From contig JAWNZC010000322.1 of the NCBI GenBank assembly GCA_035771165.1, forward strand, positions 434,001 to 498,000: 64,000 nt of DNA, in the 5' to 3' direction. Below the pieces are notes generated by a model. The model did no database searches. It was not told the DNA's origin and saw only the letters and a program-made list of their open reading frames with translations. This DNA comes from Paragorgia papillata (lineage: Eukaryota; Cnidaria; Anthozoa; Scleralcyonacea; Coralliidae). Position 1 is the stretch's first letter; each line of letters begins with the position of its first letter. A program made the translations under genes and the position numbers. This document shows, piece after piece, positions 11,130 through 21,100 of the stretch.

Positions 11130-13050
11130 GAAATAAACACCTGCACGAGTAGGCGTGTTGTTTATTAAGAGAAGAGTTCCTATAGTCTCTTGAGATCGAT
11201 ATCGCCTTTTATTATAATTGATTTTGTTTATAAAGTTATTCGATAGCATAAGCAGTTCCCTAGAAAAATATCTACAAATTGCACGAATGTTGTTTATTTA
11301 TATTTGACAATCAATTAAAATTATCAAGAATAATAGTTTGTGCGTCGTGAACATTAACCACGTCATCAAAGCACGTCATCGGTTCAATAAGTCGTCGTTT
11401 TTATCTGCATCCTGCATGCACTTAAAATAACAATCAATGATACGTTTACAGACATCCCTTCTGCCTTCTGCAATTTCCCGGCCCCAATTCAGTGCAAGAT
11501 ATGTGCGTCGCAGGCTGGCGGTTTGTGAAATTCAATGTAATCGTAAAATACAATGAAGTCGAGTGTATAGGTTTGCTTTTTAAATTTCAAACTTAAATCT
11601 GAATCGAGAAAATGTTTGGCTATAGGAGGTTTTTTTGACAAAAAACTACAATGATTATATAATTGCATCTTCTCCTTTTCTTCAAGCAATGCACTGACTA
11701 TATATATGTATACAGTTCACACAAAATAAATATTACTTTTTGATAAATATTTAATAAGAACTTTGAAGATCTAACTTGATAAAAAGGCTACTTGCATTTA
11801 CTTCCTTGGTGGAGGACAAATCTTCTACAGTATAAATAAACAATGAAATCTTGATTACCATAATATATATAATTCGCTCTGTGAACGTTTGGACTTTGAA
11901 GGGACCGTTTTAATGAATGACTAATTGGAAAAGGTCTATTACCATGCATGAATGCATCTAACTGACTGATGTATACCTATAGATCTATATACACTTTATT
12001 CTACACGGATGAAAAATTGATGCGAGTATATAAGATTCATAAATTATTTGTCAAAAATTTATTTTTAAAGATCCTAATGGTAACTCGGAGTTTCAAGCTC
12101 ATGCAAAAGTAGGAAACAATTTTGCGTTGTTTGTATAAAATGCATTTCCCGTGTCGATCATTTTGGAGATAAGTTCAGCTTGTTCTTTTGTTGTGTCAAT
12201 GATAATGGATTTAAACGTTAAATTTTGTATGCCAAACTGAACTGGTTACAATTCTTACTAAACTATACAGTTTCACAATTAATCCAGACCGAAGCTTTAT
12301 AGTTTATTATTTAACAGTCGAGTTGGTTTTCTTTGCGGTTCTTTCTAGAGATGTATCTACGATACATCCCATGCAAGAGAACAGATATATAATTAAAAAT
12401 TCAAGACTGTATGTAGATATTGCCCACTGGTCAACAGGCGGCCTCGAGGGCTTTATTTGGCTAAAAGCTAATCTTACGTATAGTACTTACAAACATAAAT
12501 TCAAATTTACAGTTGATATTAAACAGCTTTATAAATTGTTAATGATACAAAGCTGTCTAAAGCATGCTATGCTATAACTGAATAAGTGATACTATCGCTC
12601 GGCCAAGCTATTGGTCTAGTCTCGGCTTCGCTGCAGCTACCCGTACTAGCTGACGCGGTTGAATCATACAAGAACATGCAAATTATATGACAAAACGTGA
12701 ATTTATTCATGTGATGATGAGTGTGTTGATTGTTGAAAATCATTTGCACGAACAGTTTAAATTGCTCATCATCGAGTTGCCGTTACTCCATCTGGTGTTT
12801 AAGAGAACCACCACAGAGCTATAGCTAAAGTATACTGAAAACAAGTGTCGTGCGATTGGGACATTGAACGACAGCAAGGTAAATTTTCTAATTAATATAA
12901 ACAATAACATATGCGAAAGATCTTTTAAACAACTTGAGACTACAATTCATCCGTTCGATCAGACGAATTTTGGACTGTATCAAAATTTAAAGATTTTAAA
13001 GTTTTTTTTCTCGTCAATACGTAAATGTATACTTCTTCAGTATTGCATAT
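11130..13050. other. unannotated AT-rich stretch
   Basis: No recognisable gene or transposon protein. A segment near 12477 (TATAGTACTTACAAACATAAATT) recurs near 14084, so part of this stretch is duplicated locally. Open frames at 12323-12577 and 10782-11123 show no domain. Confidence 0.3.
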
Positions 13051-13053
13051 ATA

Positions 13054-13130
13054 GTTCCAGAAGATCAGAACTATAGATGGTTTTGTCTAAACAAACGGAA
13101 ACTTGTGCGAATGTAGTCGAAAAGGCTAAT
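13054..13130. repeat. 77-bp exact direct repeat, left copy
   Basis: This runs from GTTCCAGAAGATCAGAACTA to TAGTCGAAAAGGCTAAT. An identical sequence is at 15271-15347. The pair brackets the broken tyrosine recombinase at 14438-15123, a foldback element and a MITE. It may be the terminal direct repeat of the recombinase element or a local duplication. Confidence 0.7.
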
Positions 13131-13257
13131 AATTTAATTGCCTTAAGAAGGTACACAGAACTTGGTTTTCTTTATTAACGATAAATATATATATATTACG
13201 GGACAATGAACTCGGGTGGAGTGACGAACCACACCGGACAAGTAGAGAAAACTCTAC

Positions 13258-13333
13258 TTGGCCCGGCTGGGATTCGAACCCGCGACCTTCGGTTTACTAT
13301 AGTCCGACGCTCTACCGACTAAGCTACAGGTCA
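13258..13333 (-). pseudogene. tRNA-like sequence, left foldback arm
   Basis: On the minus strand this reads as a tRNA-like body with an A box (TAGC...GG) and a perfect B box GGTTCGAATCC. The anticodon region carries an inserted AT (ACTATAGTAA) relative to the right arm, breaking the loop. It is followed by a T run in a hairpin. Confidence 0.65.
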
Positions 13334-13599
13334 AATTGGGAGCTGGTGGTCGAATGATGGTACTTGGGTTATTTGATATTTCGAAACAGATACTAGTTCT
13401 TCAATATCTATAGACACTAGTCTTTATACATATAGATTTAGAACAATTATTAGAATAGAATAATTAGAATAGAATAGAATAATTGTTCTAAATCTATATG
13501 TATGAAGACTATAATGTCTAGATATTGAAGAAACTAGTATCTGTTTAGAAACATCAAATAACCCAAGTATACCATCATTCGACCACCAGCTCCCAACTT

Positions 13600-13672
13600 G
13601 ACCTGTAGCTCAGTCGGTAGAGCGTCGGACTAGTAAACCGAAGGTCGCGGGTTCGAATCCCAGCCGGGCCAA
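13600..13672 (+). pseudogene. tRNA-like sequence (anticodon AGT position), right foldback arm
   Basis: The A box TAGCTCAGTCGG and B box GGTTCGAATCC of the internal RNA polymerase III promoter are intact, and the D arm GCTC...GAGC pairs. The loop CTAGTAA would place AGT (threonine) as anticodon. The acceptor stem pairs at only about four of seven positions and the T stem has two mismatches, so this is tRNA-derived (SINE-like) rather than a working tRNA gene. A TTTT terminator sits in the hairpin at 13678-13681. Confidence 0.65.
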
Positions 13673-13726
13673 GTAGAGTTTTCTCTACTTGTCCCGTATG
13701 GTTCGTCACTCGGAGTAACACCTAAT

Positions 13727-13766
<40 letters not shown>
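13727..13766. repeat. (TA)n microsatellite
   Basis: Uninterrupted TA dinucleotides next to the foldback element. Confidence 0.9.
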
Positions 13767-13771
<5 letters not shown>

Positions 13772-13800
13772 ACAAAAAAAAACTTAACGCTGTCAGTATA

Positions 13801-14079
13801 CAGTGTGTATCAAAAAAAACTGACCCCTTAGAAAACAACCTATTGTAGTAGTTTGAAAGCCCTAAAAGCGCTGCGTTATAAATTAATCAGCACATAAGTT
13901 AAACGAAGAGAAAAAGCTTTTAAATACTTTCACCATGCATACACTTCAAGTTATCTTAATTTCCCAGGTGTATAAGACCGTGTGTTTTACGCATCTGTGG
14001 GTTCAGCGAAGTGCTTAGGGCTTTCAAACTACTACAATAGGTTGTTTTCTAAGAGTTCAGGTTTTTTTGATACACACTG
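13801..14079. mobile_element. 279-bp Tc1/mariner-type MITE
   Basis: The ends begin CAGTGTGTATCAAAAAAA and form inverted arms of about 75 bp (both contain AACAACCTATTGTAGTAG), flanked by TA at 13799-13800 and 14080-14081. The centre is about 110 bp of unique sequence with no coding potential. Confidence 0.8.
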
Positions 14080-14195
14080 TACAGTATAGTACTTACCAAC
14101 ATAAATTCAAATTACGTTCTAATTCACTTCGTTCAAACGAACATAAATTATTTTACCTCTTAAAGACATAACTGAAACCAGACAACAAGATATGG

Positions 14196-14483
14196 GAGGA
14201 TTGCAAGCGAACCCAACACAATGATGTAATTTTTATATCCCAAGTTTTACAAGTATCGGAACAATATATTAGCTATTAAAGCACAATTGCCTATAAACCT
14301 AAACTACGTGATCGGTAATACGATTGTCTTTGGACTCTTTGAGGATTGCAAGCGAACCCAACGCAATGATGTAATTTATATCTCAAGTTTACAAGTATCG
14401 GAACATTATATTAACTAAAGCGCAACTGCCTATAAACCTAAACTATACGTGATACGGTAAGTCGATTGTCTTCGGACTCTTTG
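14196..14483. repeat. tandem duplication, 145-bp period
   Basis: GAGGATTGCAAGCGAACCCAA starts units at 14196 and 14341. Both run to GATTGTCTTnGGACTCTTTG. The second unit overlaps the 3' end of the recombinase frame, so the end of that gene region was duplicated. Confidence 0.8.
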
Positions 14484-15123
14484 ACATACATATCTTTTGC
14501 CACGTCAGTTTTGCAACGACCATGCAGCTTCAGAAGTCTTTCAGAAACGGACTTGGTGCCTTTGTTGTTGAGTACCGAGGTTATCCCGCCTGAACGCAGG
14601 CTGTGGAGACCGTAAATCTTGTCGTTGTAACCTATAATAGTCTTCCAGAGCAGCTTTAAAGATTTCTCGACATCTGGTGTAAGAAAGTTTTCCATTTCGC
14701 AAATTGTAACCTGACTTCGTCTTGGACAACGGTCTAAATATTGGTTGATTGCAGGACGGACTGATCTTGGCTGCATCAAAATATCTGTCTAAAATTGAGA
14801 CTGGACAGCAGTTACTAGTTAGTGTGAGTTTTAGAGACATAGACAAAATTACCCTCTCGATACACGTCTGTTTTACTACGAGGTACAAAAATCTTGATGA
14901 ATTCATCAAATGTGATTATACGCTGTATGTTACTTAGTTCTTTAAACCTAAAGAAGCCAGCAAAACCTAAGCTACACAAGTCTGCAATACGCAGGTCCTT
15001 TATAGACGCCCCATTAGGAGCATATTGCATGTCAATTAGTTTTTTGATAACATCCACGGTGATAGGTTCTTTCTTAACAATTGGTCTATCCGTTTTATTT
15101 TGGTAATTTGCCGATACAGCCAT
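14438..15123 (-). pseudogene. broken tyrosine recombinase of a DIRS/Ngaro- or Crypton-type element
   Basis: Three overlapping minus-strand frames together cover a tyrosine recombinase catalytic domain. The upstream frame (14815-15123) has GFAGFFRFKELSNI, matching box I with its catalytic Arg. The last frame (14438-14779) has GLHSLRSGGITS, the box II HxxR motif, then LKLHGRCKTDVAKDMYVKES, with a His-Gly-Arg motif whose usual Trp is Cys, and the catalytic Tyr. At least two frameshifts separate the parts, so it is inactive as it stands. The HGRW...KDxYV layout resembles recombinases of cnidarian and fish DIRS-like elements (family knowledge). No reverse transcriptase was found nearby. It is bracketed by the exact 77-bp repeats at 13054 and 15271. 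Confidence 0.8.
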
Positions 15124-15270
15124 CTATCTACTATTATAAAGCTGAGCTTTTGTACTATAGTATAGTATTGCTCATAATATCCTTAGACATTTAACTCACC
15201 GGTTCAACAGTACTATCTTGTGATACACAGAAGGCAACCGGCCTAGTCATCTTGATCAATGTCTAGAAGT

Positions 15271-15347
15271 GTTCCAGAAGATCAGAACTATAGATGGTTT
15301 TGTCTAAACAAACGGAAACTTGTGCGAATGTAGTCGAAAAGGCTAAT
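15271..15347. repeat. 77-bp exact direct repeat, right copy
   Basis: Identical to 13054-13130; see the left copy. Confidence 0.7.
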
Positions 15348-15977
15348 TATACGTATCATTAATTATGTAATAATAAAAAAGAACTTCTTAAAGTCTATAC
15401 TGCTTTCAGTCATTCCTGTCCGTTTTAAAAAACAAATTATTGTGATTATTTAACGGGTCGAACGCCGTTCGAAACTATATTGCCGCCACAAGTTTCAAGT
15501 CACTAAGGTAAATAACATGAGAGATGAACTGTCAAAAGTAAGTTTATTTTAATGATTTACAGAACTATAAGTTAAAATACGGCAACATTTTCCAAGTTTA
15601 TATATAACAAGTGCAACAACTGTAAACCTAGTAAACATCGTCTCATAGTTTGAGCTTGGGGTACCTGTGAAGAGACTCAAGTTTAATACGCTAAATGGGA
15701 AACTTTAAATAATGTATTGAGGTAAACTTAATTTTAACATTTGTAATTTGCTTTGTTATTGCCTGGATTATGTATTGTTGTGTTAATAAAACTACGCCAA
15801 ATAAACTCGATGTGATTCAACTGCTTCACTAGCTCATGTGTGCATTTTAATAGTTCCTTGGTATAGGTAATATAGTAAATATACTGCTTACTGGGTAGCA
15901 CCAAATAATGCAAAAAACATGTACTCGTGTGTGTGTCGAACTGTTTGCACGTCTAGATTATAACGCTGTGAAGTTAT

Positions 15978-16052
15978 AGCTGCCAGTTCGCCGCTGCACT
16001 GTATAGCTCGTTCAATCCAGCCTTTTCACTAACGGCGGGCGAACTGGCAGCT
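15978..16052. repeat. hairpin / short inverted repeat
   Basis: AGCTGCCAGTTCGCC at 15978 pairs with GGCGAACTGGCAGCT ending at 16052 around a ~45-bp loop. This may be a tiny MITE; no clear target duplication is visible. Confidence 0.6.
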
Positions 16053-16200
16053 AACTTAACGGGGTTGTCTAATGATCGCTTGAATCTATCAAATCTATGG
16101 CACTGTATAGATTGCACTGTAGGTTATTTTGTACTTTTTAACAAACGCTTAATATGTGCACGCTGTTTCGTGCATAGGCTATGCCAAGCGGCATTGCTAT

Positions 16201-16236
16201 GAGTAGCTCGAGTGAACGCCTAAGCAGGCGTCTTGT
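16201..16236 (+). mobile_element. Helentron-like (HINE) 3' terminus, solo
   Basis: The sequence AGCTCGAGTGAACGCCTAAG continuing into CAGGCGTCTTGT has the hairpin CGCCT..AGGCG and the CTTGT end shared with copies at 17220 and 56368-57000. No 5' partner was identified. Confidence 0.55.
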
Positions 16237-17219
16237 TATATTAGCATTCAGTTTATTTTCCCCTTTTCAATGTTTAGCTTTAAATTTAGTTGACGTGCAT
16301 GCAGTTTCAAAACCGTGCAGCAGCTTAAATTATGTTTCCGGTAAACTCCGTTTTATGTATTGTTTGTATAAGGTAGTTCTATAACTGGTGTAAGTTGTAT
16401 CGAGAAACTAAAATGAGATTCCTTCGTGCCCACATATATATAATACAGCACAAACATATTTATCAGTGTGGCTCGATTTCTCAGGTTCATTGCTATTAGA
16501 CGCAATAGACGGCACGACAACAACTGCTGGAGAAACCTTGCTGTGGTACAGTGTATAGTAGACGACAGCTCTTTATTGTAACTATCCATAATTCCGAATC
16601 GTATCGTTAGTTATAAATTGAGTAGCAAGAAATGTCCCTTCGACTATCAGGATTGCTGAAAGTTCACAATTAGTGTTAATTCGCTTCAGTCCTAGTCAAT
16701 GCGCTACTCCGATCTGCGCCATAGCTGGTATCAGGGAGGCCAGAAAAAACCTTCCACCAAGGTGGCCAGGAAATCTGACCAAGATAATCAGCTCACTGCC
16801 CGCTCAGCAAATAGTAAATCAAAACGTTGTGATTCCTAGTTTCAATGTTCAAATTTGAGCTGCCTACTGACTGACCGAGATGCTTCATCTGGAAAACGAC
16901 TTATTTTATACACTTCTTTCTGACACGCCCTCCTCCTGGGAATACTGCTACTTGACGTAATGAATATACTTTCCTACTATACTTCGTGCCGTAGGAAACT
17001 ACGTATTTCCTGTGCACTCTGCTATATTTACCTACAATTAACATATAGAGCACTTTTACTTACAACATTCTATTGGCTATCTACAAGGCAGGACGATCAT
17101 ACTAGAGAGTCATTTAAGAGGAACAACATTATTTTAGTGCTTACGTGTAAGAAAACAGGATACTTTTCTTATACAACTTCCTGAGAGGAACTACAGTACT
17201 TTCTGCAAAAACTCGTATA

Positions 17220-17894
17220 ACAAGACGCCTGGTCAGGCGTTCACTCGGGCTACTGCAAAATCACAGTGCTAGAACGTGAAGATGTTTTGGGTAAAAGGTA
17301 CTGAAGTGTTATTGAAGCTGCAATCACATTGCATACGCAGGTTGTCACATGCAGTGCTATAAAGATCCAATTAAGTCTAAACACATTGATCACAGACAAA
17401 ATTAAGTCAACACAATCTAATTCTCCCATAGAAAACACAATTCGCAGTACGCAAAACACGATTGCCTGTATTTAACGTATTTCCACACAGCGTTCACATG
17501 TCGAGACTGTCTCTTCGGGTATACTACACTAAATATCAACACAGTTTCATGTTTACCTAGCAAGTGTCACTTTAATAATCAACAGCGTGTGCGATTGTAA
17601 GCGTATATAATATCAAGATACTTGCCAGCGACATTACTGACCAATAACTACGTCTGTGAACACACTGAACATGTCCGAGAAAGAATACTTGATTTCAAAC
17701 AACTTGTTCAGACATCAGGAAAGCGAAGAAAAAGAATGCATGAACTGATTATAGCATTTAAGCATTTTAGTACGCACGAGTTTCGCAAAGCTTGATGGGA
17801 TGATGCAATAATTGCCATTCCTCGACATCGACAAAAAAAAAATAAAAACGAAGCCGAAACCTAGACTCGGTCTACCACAGGTAGCCCGAGTAAT
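17220..17894 (-). mobile_element. Helentron-like non-autonomous element (HINE), copy A
   Basis: Read on the minus strand the element begins TTACTCGGGCTA and ends GTAGCCCGAGTGAACGCCTG followed by ACCAGGCGTCTTGT. The subterminal inverted repeat is ACTCGGGCTAC/GTAGCCCGAGT. A 3' hairpin ACGCCT-GACC-AGGCGT sits just before the end, and the flanks are T-rich. Subterminal inversions plus a 3' hairpin and no target duplication fit Helentron-derived elements better than TIR transposons. The interior matches 56469-57000. It ends about 200 bp upstream of the kinase start codon. Confidence 0.65.
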
Positions 17895-18093
17895 TAACTA
17901 CTCAATCTCATTGAATATTGCAAACATGAATTTTTCCCACCCACCCGCTCCTCTCTCCACTGTCTATATTAGCATCCTTATTCTCTTTTTGCAAACCTAA
18001 TCTCTCATTCAGTTTTTCTATTGTGTATTATGTAGACATCTTATAAGTTGGAGAAAAAGAACAAATTAAAGCAACCACCGACTGACTGCCAGA

Positions 18094-18178
18094 ATGTTTG
18101 AAACTGTAACACTTGTAATTTTAGCAACATTCTGCTTCGGACGAGGTCAAACAGAATACACAAATTTCAACACAACCG
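18094..18178 (+). CDS. RTK exon 1: signal peptide
   Basis: The ATG at 18094 starts a hydrophobic signal peptide ([19 protein letters not shown]), likely cleaved after about residue 19. The donor is CCG|GTACGT and the exon ends in phase 1. It has no upstream in-frame extension of note. Confidence 0.75.
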
Positions 18179-21100
18179 GTACGTTCTATACTAGCAGTGA
18201 AATAAAAGTAGTGTGCTGCGTAGGCAGTGTTGGAATACAAATCGAAATATAGTAATTAAGGTTTGAGTACTGCCGAAATTATTGAATGTAGATTTCTAAC
18301 GTTTCGAGTAAAGGCCCTTCGTCAGAGAGAAACGTAAAGAGTGTAAACAAACAACCGAACGAGCTTATATATATAAGATAGATAATCATCCAATAAATTC
18401 GCAGCCAGGTGAAGAATCAGACATAGTTTAACGCTACTCTGGCTTTAAAGTTTTTTTAATGTAGCTTAAAAAGTTACTGTTCAATACGTTGGGTCATGAA
18501 CAGTAACTTTTTAAGCTACATTAAAAAAAAGCCAGAGTAGCCTTAAATTATATGTCTGATAGATAATCATGGGAACAAAAATTAGCCAATCAGTTCAAAA
18601 TAACAATAAGAAATCAATAATGAGATGCGAAATACATTTGCTATTCCTAACGTCGATGAGCAAAACAACGTTAGGAATAGCATTCATTATCGATTTGTTA
18701 TTGTTATTTTTATCTGATTGGCTAATTTTTTCGCATCTCATTATTGATTTGTTATTGTTTTTTTGATCTGATTGGCTAATTTTTTCGCATCTCATTATTA
18801 ATTTGTTATTGTTATTTTGATTTGATTGGCTAATTTTTGGTCGCATGATTATCTTTCTTGTATAAGCTCGCTGTTTGTTTGCACTCTTTACGTTCAATAG
18901 TATTCTTTTGTTAAACACCTTGCTTGTTAAACATATTTTTCTTAACCAAAAAAATGTTTGGCGTTATACAAAATTTAAAATAGAAGTATTTGGCAGGTTT
19001 TTCTTTTTCAGTAATTCGTACTTATGGTAATTTTAGAACTGAATTTATATAGATGTTGATTGACCATATTTTAAATTACAAGAATATTAGAAAGATAATA
19101 GTAATAATTATACAACAATAAAAAGCACAATAGCTTTAATAATTAATAAAAATAATAATGATCAACATTACGACGGTTATCATAATACTACAATAATGAT
19201 CGTGATGGGGTAGTTGATATATTAATGATGCCGGGTAGTAATGATGGCGATAGTGTTGCTCTCGGTGGTAATTATTGTATTCATGTATCATTTAACAAAT
19301 AGATTCCATTTTGCCGTTGTCTGTTCAGTTATAGATGCACAGATGACGTCACAACGTGGTAAGAACAAAAAAGTGGCCCACGAGACGCAGTCGAGTGGGT
19401 CACTGATGTTCTTACCACGTTGTGACGTCTTCTGTGCATCTATAACTGAACAGACAACAAAAAAATGGAATCTATTTGTTTTATACAATAAAAGTTTAAA
19501 AGGTTTTTGTCGAAACTCTTGCCGGATTTTGGGGCATGAAAAAGGAAAAAAGCAAGTCAGCTGACGTGATCTGACGTGACCATGCGTCTGTCCTCTAATA
19601 GATCATGGGCAACAACCAATGAAAACACGCATAGCAACCAGGGTATTGTATAAAATGATATAGTGTTTGTGATGGCCAAGGCAATGGTGACAGTGATGTG
19701 AATGGTATATGGTGGTGGTGATGTTTATAGTTGTAATAATAATAATAATAGAAGTGATAGCAACAGCAATGACAGTGGCAGCTTAATTGATGCAAAGTTA
19801 TGTAAGCAATAATTGCAATTAATGTAAATTAATATTGGCTTATGTAATTTCAATTGACGTAATTAAAATTTAAAATTTAAAATTTTTGATTCGATAAAAT
19901 TATTAACGAATTTTAAATTTGCTTTAATTTTCAGTTTCAGTTTCAACATGTATGAATGCAGATTGGATAATTAGCTTCGACTATCCAGGATGGTCAAACT
20001 GTTCTTTAACGTTCCCTTTCATCACTGGCTTTTACAGAAGTAAAGCTTGGCCCAAATATGAACAAAATTATATTCGTTATTTGGAAAAAGCACAATGCTG
20101 CCAAGCATCAAATACATTTCAATATGCGAGTTTAGATTGCGTTGACACGAACTGGACATTCAGTAATAAAGGGTATAGTATTAGTTTAAAGTATGAAAAT
20201 GCGACATATTAATTGACATGTATATTAATTTTTGGTCACATGATTATCTTTCTTGTATAAGCTCGCTGTTTGTTTGCACTCTTTACGTTCTATACTATTC
20301 TTTCGTTAAACACCTTGCTTGTTAAACATATTTTTCTTACACGAACTGGACATTCAGTAATAACGAGTATAGTATTAGTTTAAAGTATGAAAATGCGACA
20401 TACTAATTGACATGTATATTAATGGGAAATAGGTCTTCAAATTCAATAAAATAAAATAAATAAAATTTGTCAAAAAATTATGGAACAACCCATAAGGATG
20501 GGGAAAGCCATTGCTCTGTTTCGCAACCGATGAGGTGCTGACGGTGCAGCAGAGTTTATGAAACAGAGCTTTGTAGGAGCGAGACATTCCAAGTCGTCGT
20601 AGGACCAGTCCATTTCCAGGATGCCAGGCTCCAAGACAGCCAATCACGAACCCATACACGTCACACTGCATACCCAAGGAGAGAAAATGTTGCTTCATAA
20701 GGTCATATTTCTCCACCTTGTGGCGCCATTCTCTCGAAGGGACAGCAGACATCAGTAGCGATGTTGTCATTTAGTGTGTTTTATATCTATACTTGTGAAA
20801 ATCATGAATAATTAATGAGGTTAAGAAGCAATCAAAACGTAGCATTCAAGTCACATGTATATGTCTGTAAATCCCAATAAAGATCATCTTTTGGACAAAG
20901 TGATCTGTATCAAAAGTTAAGAATACTAATTAGCTTCATTCTATTGTTTCATTTCACAAGTACGATAAAGCATTCGCGTCCGATAAAGGATTCGCGTCCA
21001 TACAGATCGGCCGCTCATGCATGCTTCTATTACATAAACTTAGTTTTGGTCGTCTTATTGGCAAAAATAACTCCTTAAAAAAATAAGGGCGTGACTATTC

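Larger units (their letters stand above)
13215..13718. mobile_element. ~500-bp foldback element with a tRNA-like sequence in each arm
   Basis: Two arms of about 240 bp (13215-13456 and 13478-13718) are inverted copies of each other around a short (AATAG)n spacer. From the outside inward, each arm carries GTGACGAACC, a hairpin CAAGTAGAG-AAAA/TTTT-CTCTACTTG, a tRNA-like segment, and a unique stretch containing GGTGGTCGAATGATGG. TA-rich sequence lies at both edges, with a long (TA)n at 13727-13766. The arms differ by several substitutions, so the element is not newly made. It encodes no protein. Confidence 0.8.

Noticed and set aside
13600..13672. Functional tRNA-Thr gene
   Set aside because: The acceptor stem and T stem have several mismatches and the sequence is part of a foldback repeat.
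18690..18850. CRISPR-like evenly spaced repeats
   Set aside because: The units are contiguous tandem repeats without unique spacers, and this is an animal genome.
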